Source: Salinisphaeraceae bacterium
Lineage (GTDB): Bacteria; Pseudomonadota; Gammaproteobacteria; Nevskiales; Salinisphaeraceae
Assembly: GCA_002683405.1 (NCBI GenBank)
Contig: NYTH01000012.1
Coordinates: 1-42,759, forward strand
Direction of reading: 5' to 3'
Length of the DNA stretch: 42,759 bases
Positions within the stretch are counted from its first letter, which is position 1; each line of letters starts with the position of its first letter. The notes below the pieces were generated by a model that saw only the letters and a program-made list of their open reading frames with translations, was not told where the DNA came from and did no database searches. A program made the translations under genes and the position numbers. Of the stretch, positions 38,681 to 42,759 are shown one piece after another.

Positions 38681-40537
38681 GTGGCTGAGGGCCGCGTCTC
38701 CAATCGAGGCGCCGGTCTGGCGCTCGCGGTATTCCGGCGCAAGGGCGTCATGCTGGCCTGTCTGGTCCTGGCGCTTGCGCTGGGTTGTCTGTACGCGATC
38801 ACGGCCGAGCGTGAATATCTGGCGACTGCGGCGCTGCAGTTTGACCCGGCCAGCGGGGCCCGGCCCGTCGTTTCGGCCGATCAGCTGGCCGCGCTGCGCA
38901 GCGCGACTTTGGCGGGCGAGGTGCTCGCCGTCATGGAGCCTGCTCGCAAGGCGCGCCTGGCGCGCACGCTGCGCGCCGCGCCCGACGGGGAGCAGGGCGA
39001 GCAGGCGCTGGTCGGCGCCATTCAGGCGCGTGTCTGGGCCGAACCGCTCGGCAGCCCGGGCCTGAGACTGCATTTCATTGCGCCGGCGGCCGATACGGCG
39101 GCGTTCATGGCCAATCAGTATGCGGAAAGCTACGTCACGCTCTGGAACGGCGCGGCCCGGGCGCTGGAGGAACCGGTGGAAAACTGGTGGCGGGAGCAGC
39201 GCCGCGAGCTTGGCCAGCAGCGCCGTGGCACCGATCAGCGTATCAATGAACTGCGCTACAAGCTGAATGCGACGCTGGACGCCGAGCCGCCGGGCCTGCC
39301 CGCCGGGCTGCCGGACGCGGCATCGGGTTATATCGAGGCGCACGCCCAGTATGTGCTGCGCCAGCGAAAGCTGGAGCTTGCCCAAGCGGCGGCTGCGCAG
39401 GGAGAGGCCTTTGCTCGGGTGCTGGTGCCGGAAGACCAGGGCGTGGACGCCTATCTGACCAGCCTGCGCGAGCAGGTCGCGGCCAGCCAGGCCGCGCGTG
39501 AAGAGCAGGCCCAGTCGCCGGCGGTGCTGGATCTGCGCATCAGCGCCACCCGCAGTGATCTGCTGCGCTTGTCCGAGATGATCGTATCCGGCCAGGCGCT
39601 GGCTTCGCTGGAGCAAATACTGACCGGCCGTCTGCGCGGTGCCCGGGTGTTCGATACGCCGCCGCAGGCCAGTCTGGTGCTGGCTCGCCGCGCGCCGGTG
39701 CCGTCGGTCAGCGTCACGCCGGTCTGGACGCGCGCGCTGGGTCTGTCGCTGCTGCTGGGCACGCTGGCCGGGCTGATCGCGGTGGTGGTTGCCGAGCGTT
39801 TTGCGCTGACCTCCAGGGATGCCGAGGAACTGGAGCGACGCAGCGGGATACGGGTACTCGGGGCGCTGCCGCTGGGCGGCAACCGCCCTGCGGTACTGCA
39901 GCATGTGCTTGCTCGGCCGGGGTCCGCGGCCGATCGGGCGGTCGAGGACATCCGCGCGCAGCTTGAAAGCCGCCGCAATGACGACGGAAGCCTTGTGGTG
40001 GTGGTCAGTTCCGCCCTGCCGGACGAGGGCAAGACCGCCCTGAGCAGCAATCTGGCCTCGGCCTGTGCCCGTCACGGCGATACCCTGCTCGTGGACGCGC
40101 ATCTGACTCGGCCGGGTCTGCGGCGGCTGGGCCAGCGGCACGGGTTGACGGATTTTCTGGCCGGATCGGTCGACTCGGCCGACTTTCTGGCGAGTATTGA
40201 TCCCGGCGGGCGCCTGAAGGTCATGTCGTCGGGCGCAACGCCTGTCGACGGCGATGAATTCCTGGCCGGACGGGCGATGTCCGAATTCATCGTGCAGGTT
40301 CGAAAGCGCTTTGAGACAATTGTTGTGGACAGCGCGTCGCTGGCGTCCAGCCCGGCTGCGGTGCATCTGGCGCAGCAGGCGGATGCCGCCGTGCTGGCCG
40401 CCCGTGCCGGGCGAACGTCCGCGCCCGTTGTCCGTCGGGCGGCCGAGCAGGTACAGGGCGGGGGCGGTCGTGTTGCCGGCCTGGTGCTCATGCACGCGGC
40501 GCTGGCCGAGTCGCCCGGCTCGTCGAGTCCGGTCTAG
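38681..40537 (+). CDS. Wzz/BY-kinase-like polysaccharide co-polymerase without tyrosine tail
   Basis: The 618-aa protein has a short cytoplasmic N-terminus, membrane segment 1 (about 24-42), a large Arg/Ala/Glu-rich periplasmic helical region, membrane segment 2 (about 352-372) and a cytoplasmic ParA/BY-kinase-like domain (about 410-605). Walker A is SALPDEGKTAL (444-454), Walker A' LLVDAHL (469-475) with His where a second Asp is usual, and Walker B TIVVD (546-550). No Tyr occurs after the Walker B, so the autophosphorylated Tyr cluster of Wzc/CapB is missing. Such proteins control exopolysaccharide chain length, but no glycosyltransferase or Wzx/Wzy gene is near. The start is uncertain: GTG 38681 follows a terminator and has no Shine-Dalgarno; ATG 38750 would begin inside segment 1. 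Confidence 0.75.
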   Translation: MAEGRVSNRGAGLALAVFRRKGVMLACLVLALALGCLYAITAEREYLATAALQFDPASGARPVVSADQLAALRSATLAGEVLAVMEPARKARLARTLRAAPDGEQGEQALVGAIQARVWAEPLGSPGLRLHFIAPAADTAAFMANQYAESYVTLWNGAARALEEPVENWWREQRRELGQQRRGTDQRINELRYKLNATLDAEPPGLPAGLPDAASGYIEAHAQYVLRQRKLELAQAAAAQGEAFARVLVPEDQGVDAYLTSLREQVAASQAAREEQAQSPAVLDLRISATRSDLLRLSEMIVSGQALASLEQILTGRLRGARVFDTPPQASLVLARRAPVPSVSVTPVWTRALGLSLLLGTLAGLIAVVVAERFALTSRDAEELERRSGIRVLGALPLGGNRPAVLQHVLARPGSAADRAVEDIRAQLESRRNDDGSLVVVVSSALPDEGKTALSSNLASACARHGDTLLVDAHLTRPGLRRLGQRHGLTDFLAGSVDSADFLASIDPGGRLKVMSSGATPVDGDEFLAGRAMSEFIVQVRKRFETIVVDSASLASSPAAVHLAQQADAAVLAARAGRTSAPVVRRAAEQVQGGGGRVAGLVLMHAALAESPGSSSPV

Positions 40538-40574
40538 AGAGTCAATGACGTTGGCGTAACGCTAAGGATCAGGC

Positions 40575-41486
40575 ATGCCTTCATACTCAGATTTCACGCC
40601 GCGGTCGCAGACAGCCCGCGCGAATCAGCCCGGCCACCGGATGATGCGCAGCGAGGCCGAAATTCGACGTGCCGCGCGCGCCCAGCGCTTTCAGCAATGG
40701 ATCGCCACCGGGTTCATCGTGCTCTGTCTCGCTGTCGGCGGGTTTCTTTTGATCCGCAGCGAAATGACTGATCCACGCTCTCCGGTGGTGGGGCCGGCTG
40801 CTGATATTCCCGACAGCCAGCCCGCTATGCCGGCCGATGAGCCCTCGGCCGATGCCCTGTCGGCTGATGCTTCGTCGGTCGCGGACGAGCCCATCCGCCG
40901 GGGCGACGCGCAACCGCCCGTACGCACCGAATCCTTGCTGGACGACAGTCCCGAAGAGGTCACCGCATCAGCCGCCGCGGGCAGCGGCGCGGCCGACTCG
41001 GCTGCGGCGCCGCAAGGCCAGGCGGCCCAATCGCCCGCCGCGGCAACCGAGGCGCCCGAAGCGGTCGAGCCCGCCGGCAGTGATGGCCGAATGGCGTCCG
41101 GCGCGGGATCGGTTACCACGGACGCCTCGCCCGCTCCCACGGCAGCCGCGCCGAAGGTGGAGGTGCGCCAGGCCCAATTCAGCTACGGCGTGCAGAACGG
41201 TGGACCGGGTCCGGCGGTGGACTATATCCAGCAATCCTCGCTGCGCAACGGGGCCATCCATTTCTATACCGTGGTGGAAGGCCGCCCCGGAAGCGAGCTT
41301 GAGCATGAATGGCACCGCGACGGTGAGGTGGTGGATCGGCAGACATTCCGCCTGGCCGACGCCCGCGAGGTGCTGGTGTCCAGTCACGCCGTGCCGCCGC
41401 AAAGCTATGGCACCTACCGCGTCTACGTGCGCGACGCCAGCGGTAACACCCTGCGCATCGGATCGGCGCTGTTCGAGGCGCAGTAG
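40575..41486 (+). CDS. DUF2914 domain membrane-anchored protein
   Basis: The 303-aa protein has a basic N-terminus (about 1-40), one membrane segment (about 43-61, ATGFIVLCLAVGGFLLI), a long Ala/Pro/Ser/Asp-rich periplasmic linker (about 65-200), and a C-terminal domain (about 205-303) with the DUF2914 pattern: VEVRQAQFSYGV, HFYTVVEGRPGSELEHEW, VSSHAVPPQSYGTYRVYV. DUF2914 is an uncharacterised beta-domain, often next to envelope or polysaccharide genes. It follows the Wzz-like gene by 37 bases and may be its periplasmic partner. Confidence 0.8.
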   Translation: MPSYSDFTPRSQTARANQPGHRMMRSEAEIRRAARAQRFQQWIATGFIVLCLAVGGFLLIRSEMTDPRSPVVGPAADIPDSQPAMPADEPSADALSADASSVADEPIRRGDAQPPVRTESLLDDSPEEVTASAAAGSGAADSAAAPQGQAAQSPAAATEAPEAVEPAGSDGRMASGAGSVTTDASPAPTAAAPKVEVRQAQFSYGVQNGGPGPAVDYIQQSSLRNGAIHFYTVVEGRPGSELEHEWHRDGEVVDRQTFRLADAREVLVSSHAVPPQSYGTYRVYVRDASGNTLRIGSALFEAQ

Positions 41487-41541
41487 CGCGCCGGCCCGGT
41501 TGGCACGGGCGCCTTGCCGGCTGGTTTAGAATCCTGAGCCC

Positions 41542-42759
41542 ATGAGTATCAATGTCCTGCCCCCGGAGCTGGTCAGCCAGATCGCGGCTGGCGAAGTGGT
41601 CGAAAGGCCCGCGTCCGTCATCAAGGAACTTGTCGAGAACAGCCTCGATGCCGGCGCCGCGGCCATTACCGTGGAGCTGGAAGAGGGTGGTCTGCGCCTG
41701 ATTCGGGTGCGCGACGACGGCCGCGGCCTGCCGGGTGGCGAACTGCCGCTGGCCCTGCGCCGCCATGCCACCAGCAAGATCAGCAGCCTGGCTCAACTTG
41801 AGCGCGTGGCGACCCTGGGTTTCCGGGGTGAGGCGCTGCCCAGCATTGCGTCAGTAAGTGATCTCACCATGACGTCCAGAACTGCGGACGATACCCACGG
41901 CTGGGCGGTCAGCGGTCGCGGGGATGACGCCCCCCTGGAGGCTCGGCCCGCGGCTCACCCGCGAGGCACCACGGTCGAGGTGCGCGAGCTGTTCGCACGC
42001 ATACCCGCCCGGCGCAAGTTCCTGCGCACGCCCGCTACCGAATTTCGGCATGCCCAGCTCGGCTTCCGCCGCATGGCGCTCTCGCGGCCGGACGTGGCCT
42101 TCCAGCTGTTGCACAATGGGCGCCGTGTCTTGAACCTGCCGGCCGCCAGCGATGACGGCACCCGCCGTGTAGAGGGCGTTTGCGGCGAGGATTTTCTGGC
42201 ACACGGGGCACGCGTCGAGGCCCGTGCGGCCGGTCTGGCGCTGGATGGCTGGGTGGCCACACCGGGTTTTTCGCGATCCCAGGCCGACATGCAGTACGCC
42301 TTTGTCAACGGCCGAATGGTGCGCGACAAGTTGATCAATCACGCAGTCCGGCAGGCCTATCAGGACGTGCTGCACAATCAGCGATTTCCCGCCTTCGTGC
42401 TGCATCTTTCGCTTGATACGGCGCAGGTGGACGTCAACGCCCACCCCGCCAAGGCCGAAGTGCGGTTTCGCCAGTCCGGCCTGGTCCACGACTTCATTTG
42501 TCGCAGCCTGCACGAGGTTCTGGCCCACGGCACGGACAGCCCGGGCCATGCGGTGCAGCTACCCGTTCGTCCGCCGCCGCCGGCGGAAACGAATGAATAC
42601 AGGCCAGGCACGCGGCTGTTCGACGCTGTGGCGCAGGGTAGCTCGGCCTATTCCTTCCAGGCACCGGCGGAGCCGGCGCCCGGGGTGCGTGACGGCGAGC
42701 AATCGTGCCCCCGGCTGCCAGCCCATCAAGCGCGAGCCGAGCCGACCCGCCAGCAGGCA
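41542..42759 (+). CDS. mutL: DNA mismatch repair protein MutL (3' end beyond window)
   Basis: MutL links MutS mismatch recognition to downstream nicking and excision. The 406 visible residues cover the whole GHKL ATPase and start of the linker. ATPase motifs are intact: [11 protein letters not shown] (motif I, with catalytic Glu), RDDGRGLP (motif II), RHATSKI, and [15 protein letters not shown] (motif III). The transducer ends with [14 protein letters not shown] near residue 310. The frame is open to the window edge. In many gammaproteobacteria mutL directly follows an amidase gene; here 5.6 kb separates them. Confidence 0.95.
   Translation, partial: MSINVLPPELVSQIAAGEVVERPASVIKELVENSLDAGAAAITVELEEGGLRLIRVRDDGRGLPGGELPLALRRHATSKISSLAQLERVATLGFRGEALPSIASVSDLTMTSRTADDTHGWAVSGRGDDAPLEARPAAHPRGTTVEVRELFARIPARRKFLRTPATEFRHAQLGFRRMALSRPDVAFQLLHNGRRVLNLPAASDDGTRRVEGVCGEDFLAHGARVEARAAGLALDGWVATPGFSRSQADMQYAFVNGRMVRDKLINHAVRQAYQDVLHNQRFPAFVLHLSLDTAQVDVNAHPAKAEVRFRQSGLVHDFICRSLHEVLAHGTDSPGHAVQLPVRPPPPAETNEYRPGTRLFDAVAQGSSAYSFQAPAEPAPGVRDGEQSCPRLPAHQARAEPTRQQA

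Noticed and set aside
38590-38688. 32-codon ORF between glrR and the Wzz-like gene
   Set aside because: Arg/Pro-rich, no Shine-Dalgarno, and its codons are those of the terminator hairpin region.
38588-40495. Open frame of about 635 codons on the minus strand
   Set aside because: It is antisense to the Wzz/BY-kinase-like gene. Composition is rich in Arg, Gln, Gly and His typical of reverse frames of GC-rich genes, and no domain is visible.

Overview
The window is a gene-dense (about 95% coding), high-GC stretch of bacterial chromosome. Gene families and gene order are gammaproteobacterial. The strings valS-holC-pepA / lptF-lptG, pcnB-folK-...-panB-panC-panD-pgi and nnr-tsaE-amiC-...-mutL resemble Xanthomonadales (Lysobacterales) and neighbouring orders, while ilvH-ilvC-psd-pssA-leuA is an order also common in Betaproteobacteria. 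I cannot name a genus. I see no insertion sequence, prophage, CRISPR array or rRNA. One tRNA-Glu(CTC) is present.

Layout. (1) 1-626: two genes ending in Lys/Ala/Ser-rich, histone-H1-like tails. (2) 699-8956: branched-chain amino acid and phospholipid block. The acetolactate synthase large subunit is divergent from ilvH-ilvC, followed by a phosphatidylserine decarboxylase homologue lacking two of its three catalytic residues, then pssA, a probable leucine-attenuated leader, leuA and a CHAD protein. (3) 9000-11948: a UDG-family-4-like protein whose N-terminus resembles the DNA polymerase III psi subunit HolD, then rimI, a UMF1-type MFS transporter and a small membrane protein. (4) 11963-17013, minus strand: moxR, DUF58, TgpA transglutaminase, an exported SseB-like protein and a Nudix hydrolase. 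(5) 17184-22695: small lipoprotein, fxsA, valS, holC, pepA. (6) 22864-25624: lptF, lptG, RDD protein, tRNA-Glu. (7) 25708-33816: pcnB, folK, deoxynucleoside kinase, panB, panC, panD, pgi, nnr. (8) 33839-42759: tsaE, amiC, then five genes (TSUP permease, rhodanese, GlrR-type regulator, Wzz/BY-kinase-like protein, DUF2914 protein) lying between amiC and a mutL cut by the window end.

How the genes work together: ilvB/H/C and leuA serve Val/Ile/Leu synthesis; pssA serves PE synthesis; panBCD serves pantothenate/CoA; lptFG are the membrane part of LPS export; holC and the HolD-like protein are candidate chi and psi subunits of the same clamp loader; tsaE, valS, the tRNA and pcnB belong to RNA metabolism and translation.

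Most worth a second look: the HolD-like/UDG fusion that lacks all Fe-S cysteines, the apparently dead Psd homologue kept in its usual locus, the leucine-rich leader peptide before leuA, and the insertion between amiC and mutL carrying an orphan GlrR and a Wzz/BY-kinase-like protein without tyrosine tail. All family assignments are by eye; no search was run.
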